A model generated the notes under the pieces. That model worked only from the letters and a program-made list of their open reading frames with translations, was not told the DNA's origin and did not search any database. Shown here piece after piece: positions 55,310-64,000 of a stretch of DNA of 64,000 nt. How positions within the stretch are numbered: the first letter of the stretch is position 1; every line of letters starts with the position of its first letter. A program made the translations under genes and the position numbers. Source of the DNA: Cheiracanthium punctorium (Eukaryota; Arthropoda; Arachnida; Araneae; Cheiracanthiidae); contig JAWZYV010017538.1 of the NCBI GenBank assembly GCA_038373885.1, positions 1,178,001 through 1,242,000 of the forward strand. The letters are read 5' to 3'.

Positions 55310-55760
55310 CCCTGCCACCAAGATCCTGGCAGCCCTTTTGGCGTCAAAATAAGGCCCGAGCGGGAGCGGGCGATAAACTCCGTTTCTGGCGCGGATCGAG
55401 GAGGAATCCCTGGATGATGTCATCGAGCCGAGTAGCGATTGGTCCCCTCTCGCCAAGGTTGTGCAGTGACGTCACGGAAAACCACCACTTCCGGCGGAAC
55501 TCGGGGGCGGAGGTGGCTGGAGCACTCGCGTGGTGGAGTTGAAGTGCGCCGAAGAAGGAGCGGAGAGGAGTCGATCCTTCTCTCTTGCGTCAGGTGTTGG
55601 AAACGGAGGGAAAGGGTTTAAAGTTCAGAGGGCGATTCTCGTACTCGTGGAGTATAAGGAAGGAAATCCGAGAGAGCGGTTTTGAGGAAGGCTTCGAACA
55701 CCGCGCGGCAGTGCTCAGCTATAGGGGTTCGCACTCAGAATAGTGTCTAAAGGGAAGTAA
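55310..55760 (+). promoter_or_regulatory. GC-rich promoter-like island with CRE and ETS motifs
   Basis: This stretch is GC- and CpG-rich against an AT-rich background. It holds the full CRE palindrome TGACGTCA at 55467-55474 and ACTTCCGG (ETS-type) at 55487-55494, 20 bases apart, a combination common in broadly expressed promoters. Downstream to about 55760 the sequence stays GC-rich without a long open frame, as in a 5' untranslated exon, and then returns to AT-rich sequence. GGAAGTAAATA near 55755 is only a weak donor. No coding exon is seen downstream in the window, so the gene is unknown. Transcription could also run leftward. Confidence 0.4.
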
Positions 55761-55877
55761 ATAAACCCAGCATTCGACCTGGGACACTAAAAATCTTTTT
55801 TCAGTTCATAGTTAGATCACTTATTTTATTTTTCTAATTCAAGTTTTTTTCCCTCCGTGTTTCAACCATTTTCTTAA

Positions 55878-56211
55878 CCCTTTAACGAGCAGTGCCCCCG
55901 CTGTGGGAACACCAAACTCTGACGTTTTGACTGTTGCCAGTCACGAAGAATAGATTTGATTGCTATAAAAATAGTTGCGGGTGACATAGCTCCACGAGAA
56001 TCCTTTACTTTTTAGCACGTCATTTCCCGTCAAAAAATGGTCACGATTACTTTTAACAACACTGACATCTGCTGAAAAATGGAAGAATGCGAGAACAGCT
56101 AGATAGATTGCCCAATGCTGAAAAAAGGGCAGACATTGCCATCGCTCGACTTACAACGATGGCAACGTCTGCCCTTTTTTCAGCATTGGTAAAGGGTTGC
56201 GCCTCAAAGGG
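55878..56211 (+). mobile_element. TTAA-family element with palindrome mostly deleted
   Basis: TTAA flanks both sides (55874-55877 and 56212-56215). The left end, unique arm and right end are intact. The palindrome is reduced to GCCATCGCTCGACTTACAACG followed by the outer part of the second arm. The subterminal hairpin has two mismatches (GTGCCCCC / GGGAACAC). It lies about 120 bp downstream of the GC-rich island. Confidence 0.92.
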
Positions 56212-56577
56212 TTAAATAACTCGGTTTTTCAAGATCTCCTCCCCCCCATAGGCGTAGCGTCGTGGGGACGCGTGCCCCCCACTCCAACATTATCTCAAAA
56301 TCTTTTGATTTAAAACGTCTTTTACAAAATTTAAGAGAAACGTCCCTTTTGAATTCAATACGTGATACCCAGTGGCTATTTTCTAAACCGTTAGTCAGAG
56401 ACACAAATGCAAAATTGCTTTAAATTATTATTAAATTGCTAAAAATGTATAACTTATTATATCAAAATCAATCGAAGTCAATAAATCAATTCCTATAAAA
56501 AATTACGAAATTTATTTTCATTCGGCCCCTAGCCCTATCAGTTGTATTTAGAAAATTGTTCTTTGTACAATTTCATG

Positions 56578-56586
<9 letters not shown>

Positions 56587-56625
<39 letters not shown>
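56587..56625. repeat. Poly(A) tract, about 39 A
   Basis: An uninterrupted A-run after ACACAC. No recognisable retroelement body precedes it. Confidence 0.95.
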
Positions 56626-56629
<4 letters not shown>

Positions 56630-56929
56630 CCTAAGATTCACCGAAGTACAGCTGTTTAAAGTTAGAGCATTTTTCGAGCTGCGAAATAAGGGTTGTAATG
56701 CAGAATGAATTTGAGAAAAATAAATGTACATGGTTGGCAAACTTTTAAATTATTTTAATTCATTAATTAAGTACTTGTAATATATTTCCACTTTTTGTTA
56801 ACACTTTCCAACAAGGTTAAAAAGTGGTTTTGGTTTCGGTTTGTCCGTACGTCCGTGCTCTAACTCCCTTAAATATGCATCGATTTCTACAAAGTTTATA
56901 TATGTTGTTCCTATGCACTGTACCATTTA

Positions 56930-57484
56930 TCCTATTGAAAATGATGTATGTAGCATTTTCAATTCTTCTACAGGAAGATTCAAAAGATTTTCGATACATT
57001 ACGCTCTATGGACAGTGATTCTTTAAAGCATATTTTAGAAATATTCGGCTATTTGAAATGAAGGAAAATTGATATAGATGTTATTAAGGATTACGAGATA
57101 AAGCTATCCATCGAAAATAGTGTCTGTATCATTAATAGTTCTTCTACACGAGTACTCAAAATAATTCCACTACATTACGTTCAATGGTAGTTTAGAGACG
57201 GGCATCCATTTAAAGCGCAATAGTATCTTACGCTATAATTAGTTAATGATCTAACGAAGTACTGGACGGGTACTTTGGGTAATTAGCCAAAATTATATGT
57301 GTTTATTCCCATCTATAGTACCCCATTGAAAATGCCGTATGTAGCATTCATAGTTCTTTTATAGGAGTCAAAATTAAGAAAAAATCCAATACATCACGCT
57401 TTATGGTCAGTCACTCTTGAAAGCGTATTAGTTTTTCTACAGGAACACTCAAAAGAATTAAAATACATTATGATCTATGGCAGT
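56930..57484. repeat. Degenerate tandem array, about 4 units
   Basis: A unit containing CATTGAAAATG, GTATGTAGCATT, AGTTCTTCTACAGGA, CACTCAAAAGAATT and ATACATTACGCTCTATGG recurs from about 56930, 57110, 57330 and 57425, with the last partial. GTTTGTCCGTACGTCCGTGC lies just before the array at 56838. It is non-coding as far as I can see. Confidence 0.55.
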
Positions 57485-57520
57485 CAGTGACGTAGATACG
57501 TGGGGTTGGGGGGTCATAAC

Positions 57521-58267
57521 TAACGTGACCATTTATTTTTTTCTTCAAAACGGGACATCTACTGTTTTTAAGGTAATAGTGTAAGGAGACTGAATTTACA
57601 GGTCTGTTTATCATTTAGTTGTTAAGAAAACGCACATAAAAGCTTGCGTTAATGTTAATATCAAAATAAAATGAGAAAAAACTTTGCTAAAACACACATA
57701 TACTATAAAAAAAGTAGTGCAAAACGTACGTTTCGAGTGGAACAAGGGGTAGGCCCTTCTTCAGAAACACCATCCGACACAAGGCAGGAAGGAAGGAAAG
57801 TGAGAAATGTAAACAAAAGGACACACAGAAAAAAGGAGGTTGTCATTCGGAAGGAAAAAAAGTGTTAGAAAACCAGAGTGAAAAGAGAAAATAAAATGAA
57901 GGTGGGGGGGGGAATAAGCAAAAGAAATAATAATTAAATAAATTGAAATAGTTGACAAAACATGAACGTTAAAAGAACAAACACAAAAACAACACATCCC
58001 CCCGGCGTTTTCTTTGCGTCTCGAGAGGGGTGGGAAGGAGTTCAGGTTTCTTTTTTTACAGACACTGCCGTTGGATGATTTTAGATTTTTAGCGGCCTTT
58101 ATTGAAATCATTACCAGGGGTTGCTCTCTTTCTGAAAACGGGACATTGCAGTGGACATTTTCTAAAAACAGGACATTACAGTGCCCCAAAGCTGTGGTTG
58201 GGGACAACGGGACAAGCCACCTAAAAACGGGACTGTCCCGTTCAAAACGGGACGTATGGTCACCTTA
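57521..58267. mobile_element. hAT-type element with TAAGGTGACCA ends, nested, perfect TSD
   Basis: TAACGTGACCAT at the left and ATGGTCACCTTA at the right. GTCATAAC occurs on both sides (57513-57520 and 58268-58275). AAAACGGGAC occurs repeatedly near the right end, where CGGGACTGTCCCG forms a small palindrome. The interior has no transposase. TAAGGTGACCATACGTCCCG-type ends are familiar from other hAT elements. Confidence 0.85.
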
Positions 58268-58359
58268 GTCATAACCTAACCCATGAGGAATGTTTTTGTC
58301 ATACAAAATGTATTTTCTTCACACACACAGCATATATATACATATATACGAGTTACATT

Positions 58360-58556
58360 CAGGCCCTTATAATCGTATGGGCAAACAGGGACTTTTCTCA
58401 GGGCCCCCGGCTCGAAAGAATCCCCAATTTCAAATAGTTTTCTGAAATATTCTTTTTTATATTAAAAGTTTATGAAAAATAAAAACAAATTTCATAGATG
58501 GGGGCCCGAAAATTCATCAATGCCCGGGGCCCCCTGTTGGTCATAATCAGCTTCTG
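58360..58556 (+). mobile_element. hAT-type miniature element, CAGAGCC family, nested
   Basis: CAGGCCCTTATAATCGTATG to GTCATAATCAGCTTCTG. The flanks GTTACATT and GTTACACT match at 7 of 8. The order of internal phrases (CAGGGCCCCC, AAATATTCTTTT, TTTCATAGATGGGGGCCC) matches 21610-21804. Confidence 0.85.
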
Positions 58557-58661
58557 GTTACACTGAGCCTCCCCCCCCCCCGCCCGCCCGCCCATGGTCT
58601 TGCTGCTCCACTGACAGCAGTAGAGAGACATTCATCCACTTCAAGCGCAGTTCAATAAATG

Positions 58662-58663
<2 letters not shown>

Positions 58664-58711
<48 letters not shown>
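58664..58711. repeat. (AT)n microsatellite, about 48 bp
   Basis: Uninterrupted AT units after GTAA and before AACAG. Confidence 0.95.
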
Positions 58712-58712
<1 letters not shown>

Positions 58713-59059
58713 CAGTTTGCTCTTTAGTTAAACGATGGGGAAAACTTTTTAACTTCTTTTACAAGGTCCAGCAAAATTACATTTGTAGTGATAATAAAAC
58801 ATTCTTTTAAGATTATCTAAAATATTTTCCCCAGATTTAAGGACATTACATCGCCAAATTTGGCGCAAAAATAGTGTTGTGCTTGCAAGTATTTTATAAT
58901 CGATGCGTTTGGCATGATTTATCTTTCTTCTTTCTTTGGGAGGGGGTTGTCTTAAGCCTTAAAACTCCCTCCGTAAGTGCGTCTGTGAATATGCGAGTGT
59001 ATCACGGCTATAACTTTATTACTATTTAGTACGTAGGGTAAATTAAATTTGCTTGCGAA

Positions 59060-59492
59060 CAGGGCCCGGTATAGAAAATAGGCACAACTCGGGATTGGGG
59101 GCCCCCTAACACCCATATATTCAGCGTGAAATTTCCAAAGGTAAATTACTGTCTGGCTATGCCCCGCTGTCACAAAAAGTCTGCTTCTTTTTTTTTTTCC
59201 TTCCAAAATGGCAATCGTCTGTTATCTTTCATGATGTATTTAGCAAACAAATTCAAGATGTACATAAAATACCTAAGTATTTAAAACTTCTTTCAACCCC
59301 AGGTTATAAATGCCATCCAGTCATCGAACTGACTGGCATCCTGTTCAAAATATTGTTCGAAAAAATTTTAAAGGATATATAAGAATCTGCTATTAAAAAA
59401 GACAAAATGAAGAAAAACCGAATGGGGATTTTGTTTCGGGGAGACCCCCAACATTCGAGAGCCCTAGGCCCGGCCTAATGGAAAATCAGGGC
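59060..59492. repeat. CAGGGC-ended dispersed repeat, copy with empty site
   Basis: It follows the same phrase order as 53972-54595 without the nested hAT element. It ends near GGAAAATCAGGGC. Confidence 0.75.
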
Positions 59493-59564
59493 CTCCTTGC
59501 GAAACTTTTCCATAATCGTATAAATAAGTAAATAATGCACCTTTTTCTATTTTTTACACAGTCA

Positions 59565-59790
59565 TGCGGTCACGTTACACAACGTTCTGCCGCTTTTAGC
59601 GGAACTGGAACGCACTTCGACGTTATCCGCCACGTGACGCAGGTGGCGGCTCTTTCTACATAAATAAATCGGGAAAATAATTCCGCTATCGTCAAACGTC
59701 GACCGAAGTCATCGGTTATCTATCGGACGTAATTAATCGATGATCGATCAATCTCAGTTTTGCGTAGACAAAAGTTGTTCGTCTGACGCA
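59565..59790. other. GC-richer unique stretch with an E-box
   Basis: It contains CCACGTGACGCAGG (CACGTG core) and several CpG-containing words. No gene lies beside it, so a regulatory role is only possible. Confidence 0.2.
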
Positions 59791-59791
59791 G

Positions 59792-59817
59792 ATATATATA
59801 TATATATATATATATAT
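59792..59817. repeat. (AT)n microsatellite, about 26 bp
   Basis: Uninterrupted AT units after GACGCAG. Confidence 0.95.
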
Positions 59818-60385
59818 TCACCTTTTTATCATTTCTGTAAATATGAGTCTAATAAATTCAAAACTAAGGACATAAGCAGTCTAACAATTGAACGTACAAA
59901 GCAAAAAAGGGAAAATCTCTCTATTTAAAAAAAAAAAAAAGTTACGGCCGCTGTCAGAAGCATGTTCTGCTATCTCCTCCGAAGCCGTGGGGATTTGAGT
60001 TTCGACGAAGGTGTCCACGGATTTGGGAAAATTCCGGGGAACCTGATAAGCTGATTTAAATTTCGAAAATCGAATTGTTTCAGAAGATATTAATAAAAAA
60101 CTGAAAAATAAACATAATGGTTGCCAGGTTTGGGCAATTTTTGCAAGCATAAAATCATTCATGCCCTTGCAACAAAGCAATTCCAATTATGTAGAATCGC
60201 GTGAAATTGACAAACATGAAGTAGAATTACACCGATTTCACGTCAATTTAAAAAGTATATGAAATAAATAGCTCAGTGTGTTACACAAAGTTGACAATTT
60301 TCAAATAGTAAGTGCTCTTATACAACAGGAGTTTAGAATTAGCGATTATTCGTTTTTCCAAAAAAAAAGAATAACTAATTGTAAC

Positions 60386-60559
60386 CAGGGGCGTAGCCAC
60401 GGGGAGGGGTTAGGGGGGTCATTACCCCCCCCCCCCCATGAATAAATTTTTGCCATACAAAATGTATATTCTTCACTCTCTTATCACACACATATATGCA
60501 TATATGTGAGTTGCAGTAGTCGTAACCCCCTCCATGAAAAATTTCTGGCTACGCCCCTG
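60386..60559 (+). mobile_element. hAT-type miniature element, CAGGGGCGTAGCC family, perfect TSD
   Basis: CAGGGGCGTAGCCACGG to GGCTACGCCCCTG. ATTGTAAC occurs on both sides (60378-60385 and 60560-60567). Confidence 0.96.
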
Positions 60560-60854
60560 ATTGTAACTCATTTAAAAAGCGCCATCTCGGCATTACCTAC
60601 AATCAGGCAAAATGGTATCTCTACAAGCAGGGTGAATCTAAACCGCAGTATCTTAAAAATGAAAAATAATTAAAATGCAGATTATTTTAAAGTCGGATAT
60701 AGGCTCACCTTGGGTATTTGCTACCAATAGAAAATTTGGCGGCGTTAACTATGCCATTATAGCAGCTATAGTACAGATTGGATATTTGCCAGCGCGACGA
60801 GATGAAATATTTCGTGGTGCTAAATACGCCAATCTGAAAAGGATTATCTATATG

Positions 60855-61026
60855 CAGGGGCGTAGCCAGAAATTTTTCATGCGGGGGAGGGGGGTTACGA
60901 CTACTGAAACTCACATATATGCATACATGTGTGTGATAAAGCAGTGAAGAATATACATTTTGTATGGCAAAAAATTCCTCATGGGGGGGTTATGACCCCC
61001 CTAACCCCTCCTTGGCTACGCCCCTG
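60855..61026 (-). mobile_element. hAT-type miniature element, CAGGGGCGTAGCC family, inverted, perfect TSD
   Basis: CAGGGGCGTAGCCAGAAA to TTGGCTACGCCCCTG. TCTATATG occurs on both sides (60847-60854 and 61027-61034). It lies about 295 bp from the previous copy in opposite orientation, so the pair could form a large inverted repeat. Confidence 0.96.
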
Positions 61027-61039
61027 TCTATATGAATAT

Positions 61040-61490
61040 ATAGATAACGGTTTTCCCAGTAACCTTACATGAGCAGTAATTATCGGATATCAGCATGTGT
61101 AAATCGCCAAATAATGAAGAGGCGCCATTGGTAGCAGTTCCGTAGTTTTTATCAAAGAAAACATATGAAGTACTGTTTTCTTGGAATACATAACAATACA
61201 TATTATTAACAATACATATAAGTAAGTCGCCAAATTATGAACAATCGCCATGGGTGGCAAATAGAGAAGATGTCCAATACGTTTTACATAATTCAAAATA
61301 GTGTGAAATTTAAATCTTTATGTTCCAAGGAATATGCAAGAACCAAGCAATGTGCAACTCGGTAACATTCTATCTGATCCAATCTTTGGGTTTTGTCTAT
61401 TGAAATTGTGCCTTTTTTACGAATAAAAATTAGTGGGGGCCGAATACCTCATATGAAAAGCGAGCGTAGCGAGTCTAGGGACCTTGGCCC
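61040..61490. other. No features seen
   Basis: AT-rich sequence with a local inverted pair around AACAATACATA. Nothing is assigned. Confidence 0.35.
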
Positions 61491-61499
61491 CTATTTTAT

Positions 61500-61715
61500 T
61501 TTTATTTTTAAAGAAAGAAAAAAAAAAGAGAGAGAGAGAAAGAGGGAGGGGAAGAAATTAACTAAAAGTAGAAGGTAGATTAAAAAAAAAAATATTAATT
61601 AAATAATTAAGAAAATGTACACAAAAAAGTACTTTCTGATTTTACTTTTTTATTTTTTACTACCTTCTTGTTTTTGATAATTTTTCCCTTCCTCTCCCCT
61701 CCCCTCGTTTTTTTC

Positions 61716-61746
<31 letters not shown>

Positions 61747-61760
61747 TCCAAATTCTCTCT
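61500..61760. repeat. Purine tract and pyrimidine tract facing each other
   Basis: A 50-base purine stretch (AAAGAAAG to GGGAGGGGAAG, about 61511-61557) is followed at about 61679-61748 by a pyrimidine stretch (CCCTTCCTCTCCCCTCCCCT and T-rich). They are imperfect complements, so the block can fold back or form triplex-like DNA. Poly(T) also occurs at 62051-62080. Confidence 0.5.
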
Positions 61761-61769
61761 GATTTCTTG

Positions 61770-62049
61770 CTTTTTCCTCCCTCCGACAGCCTATGGCAAC
61801 TTGCTCTGCTCTCATCTACTTACTTTTCCCACTTCTCACTCTTTTGTTTTTGAAGTCGGTAGAACTTTTTTACAGCTGAGCAAATGTGAGCATTTTTCTC
61901 CCGAAACATCCGCCCTGAAAGATAAGTAACTTTTATGAGTGTTATTTTACAAAATTTATTTATTTCATTTTTCAAACAGCAGTTTTCTGTTTTAAGTTAG
62001 TAGTCTTGCAATATTTTGCCTGCATTGTAACTTTTCTTTTCTTCTTCTT

Positions 62050-62080
<31 letters not shown>

Positions 62081-62440
62081 CCTTCTTTTCTTTTAATAGC
62101 GTTTCATTTGATGGAGATGCATCCGAAATATTTGTAGCGTTAAGCAAACATTTTTGCAGCACAACACACTAATATTTCTCTCAGAGTAACGAATATTATG
62201 CTAAAATATATTTCATTATTTTAATGGAGAGTATTTGTACCCATTATTGGATGAATATTTGTATTTCATTGAAAAATATTCAAAATTTCATAATAAAATG
62301 TAAATATTTTTAAAAAATGGATATGAAACACTATCATTACTAAGCAATATTGATATTCTAAAAAGGTATGTTGGCTATTACATTTTTATTGATAGGATAA
62401 GAACTAAATGGAATATTTTGTGTATGTTTACTTTAGATTT
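61770..62440. other. No features seen
   Basis: AT-rich sequence with a long T-run and no supported gene. Confidence 0.4.
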
Positions 62441-62446
62441 ATATAT

Positions 62447-63455
62447 AAAAAGCCCGAAGTCTTGTAAATCCTAGGTTTTGCCAGTAAAACTGAGTTTTTA
62501 CAAAAATATCTTGGTAAAAGTCCAAAATGTGGCTTAGTATAATTCATTTCGGGCTTTTACCAAGCCTTTGCGGTAAAACCAAGGAGTTGCCATCGCTTTC
62601 CGGTAAAAGCCCGAAAAGTAGGGATTACTTATGATGGGATTTTCCATTAGCAGATATATTGTATACAGTGTGCCCCGTTGTACACAAGACATTAAGTGTA
62701 CATGAAGTACTAAAAAAACTTTCATTAGTTGGGGGACAAGGGGACTCAGAAAGTACAATTGTTCAAAGTGCACTGCGAAGATGTGTTTGCTCAAATTAGC
62801 TGATCTGTTTTGTAATTCAAAAATGTCACAACAGACATTCTTTATCAACATGTTGTAAGAAGGATTTAATTAGTAATTCTAAAGAACATACTGCATTTTT
62901 CTGATTTTTTAAGTTTCATAATTTCTATTTATTTGTTTTCTTGAACCATCAATTGAATTTTTTAAACGATTTCCAAAATTTGTTTTTAAAATTATTGAAA
63001 TCTCTTCAGTGATTATCCAGAGAATTGTGCATTAGTTCAGCTTTTCAAATGGGATCTTATTTGTGAAAAGGCATAAATATTTTTTCTTTTTTCATGTAAC
63101 TTCTCGAAAAATAATAAGACAGTTCCATCGACATATTCTTAAGTAGTACTTCATTTTCTTCACATTTACGATTCATATTATCAATCAAAGCATTATAGTG
63201 TGTTTTATCATTTTTGAGATACACTGCATACAATATATCTTGCGAATGGAAAATCCTAAGCTAAGTAATCTCTCATTCCGTTCTTTTATGAGAAGGCGTT
63301 GGTAACTCCGAGGTTTTGCCGCAAAGGCTTGATAAAAGGCCGAAATGTAATCATACTAAGACACACTTCGGACTTTTACCAGACACTCTGGTAAAAGCTC
63401 AGTTTTATCAGTAAAACCCAGAATTTACCATACTTTGGGCTTTTATCGTAACATA
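62447..63455. mobile_element. 1-kb foldback element with roughly 150-bp terminal inverted repeats
   Basis: The left arm (AAAGCCCGAAGTCTTGTAAA, GTAAAACTGAGTTTTTAC, GGTAAAAGTCC, TTTCGGGCTTTTACCAAGCC, TTTGCGGTAAAACC) has its imperfect reverse complement at about 63300-63455. The arms themselves contain repeated GGTAAAAGYCCGAA words in both directions. One of these, TTTCGGGCTTTTACC and its exact complement, lies at about 62548-62626. The interior is AT-rich with no recognised protein and the superfamily is unknown. Confidence 0.65.
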
Positions 63456-63459
63456 TTTA

Positions 63460-64000
63460 AAAGTATAATTTTCCAACCAGGTCAGGTTTATATACAATTA
63501 TCTAAAATAGTTTTTTTTTTTTTTTTTATGTAAATCGAGATCATCCTTTAGAGGTATAAAAATTAAAACTAAGTCTGCATGCAAAAAGGGGAACTATAGA
63601 ATGTCTACCACAGGTGTTTGCATGATTTCATCTGACCTTGGTTCGCTCTTTCCTTCCTCCCCTTACCCCTTCAGTTTCCCGTTCAAATCGATCAGAAAAA
63701 TAAAAAGCGCGTTATCCAATCTTTTTAAATGGAGCCTTATCTCTGTGTTTTTGTTTATTCAAAATACACAAGCAGGTGTTTGGGGTAAAGAAAACTTTTG
63801 CTGCAAAGTGATAAACCATTGCAAGGACGGCCGAAAATTTCAACCCCGACCCCTGTCAAAAACTCCTTTTTCATTTTCGGCGTTTCTTAGATAAAAGTTC
63901 CTCCTCACGATTCAGTTGAATGCAAGCTCAGGGTAAGTAAGCGATAGAAATTAAACAGTTTCTTTCTTAACATTCCCCCCCCCCATATTGATTGAAGGCC
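63460..64000. other. No confident features
   Basis: A 97-codon open frame at 63601-63894 has no recognisable motif. C-run near the right edge. Confidence 0.3.

Larger units (their letters stand above)
57485..58611 (+). mobile_element. hAT-type element (CAGGGGCGTAGCC family) split by two other hAT elements
   Basis: The left end is CAGTGACGTAGATACGTGGG. After an insertion the core resumes as CCATGAGGAATG and CATACAAAATGTATTTTCTT. After a second insertion it continues to GCTCCACTG. The outer flanks ATGGCAGT and ACAGCAGT agree at 6 of 8, so the outer limits are provisional. Confidence 0.6.

Noticed and set aside
55139..55456. 105-codon minus-strand open frame overlapping the GC-rich island
   Set aside because: Hydrophobic T-rich tail and no motif. 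More likely a by-product of low stop density in GC-rich sequence, although an upstream frame of a leftward transcript cannot be excluded.
57761..58207. 148-codon minus-strand open frame
   Set aside because: Lies wholly inside the nested hAT element 57521-58267, and the product has no transposase motif.
63601..63894. 97-codon plus-strand open frame near the right edge
   Set aside because: No similarity recognised and no start context or neighbouring exon.

Overview
The window looks like non-coding, visibly AT-rich nuclear DNA from an animal, most plausibly an arthropod and perhaps an arachnid. That placement rests only on the transposon mix: a Ty3/gypsy element, mariner transposase remnants, many hAT-type miniature elements, tRNA-derived SINEs and a Helitron end. 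I see no intact host protein-coding gene, no rRNA, no tRNA gene, no operon and no CRISPR array. Long stretches are AT-rich sequence without recognisable features.

The dominant component is layered transposable elements. (1) A TTAA-flanked miniature family has at least ten full or partial copies (1474, 3292, 5866, 16863, 19048, 21085, 22255, 43291-47794 split, 48437, 55878) plus related families (17485, 21249, 49273). Its members begin with CCC and end with GGG, carry a large central palindrome, and have a short hairpin just inside one end. (2) hAT-type miniature elements start with CAG and end with CTG and have 8-bp target-site duplications, many of them perfect: 14639, 21610, 23959, 30961, 47020, 51009, 54203, 60386 and 60855. 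(3) TA-flanked elements lie at 21814 and 34555. (4) SINE-like sequences with internal promoter boxes lie on the minus strand near 12.1, 20.4, 24.3, 24.6 and 29.7 kb. (5) mariner remnants lie at 9.0-9.5 kb and, as an inverted pair of transposase 3' ends, at 32.9-33.2 kb. (6) Large inverted-repeat elements lie at 5.1-6.6, 17.8-18.8, 34.9-36.0, 44.0-47.6 and 62.4-63.5 kb.

The only long protein-coding remnant is a minus-strand Ty3/gypsy retrotransposon at about 37.4-42.3 kb. Its parts, in coding order, are a probable 5' LTR (TATA box and poly(A) signal), a primer-binding site matching the 3' end of tRNA-Ser, gag, CCHC nucleocapsid, protease, integrase, reverse transcriptase and RNase H. Integrase lies before reverse transcriptase, the Gmr1-type order rather than the usual gypsy order. 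Two nonsense codons and several single-base frame changes make it non-functional as assembled, and I found no matching 3' LTR.

The best candidate for host regulatory sequence is a GC-rich island at about 55.3-55.8 kb with a full CRE palindrome and an ETS-type site. It could be a promoter with a first exon whose gene body lies elsewhere. A weak minus-strand candidate for seven-transmembrane-receptor-like exons lies at 20.6-20.8 kb. All coordinates and repeat pairings were read by eye and no alignment was run.
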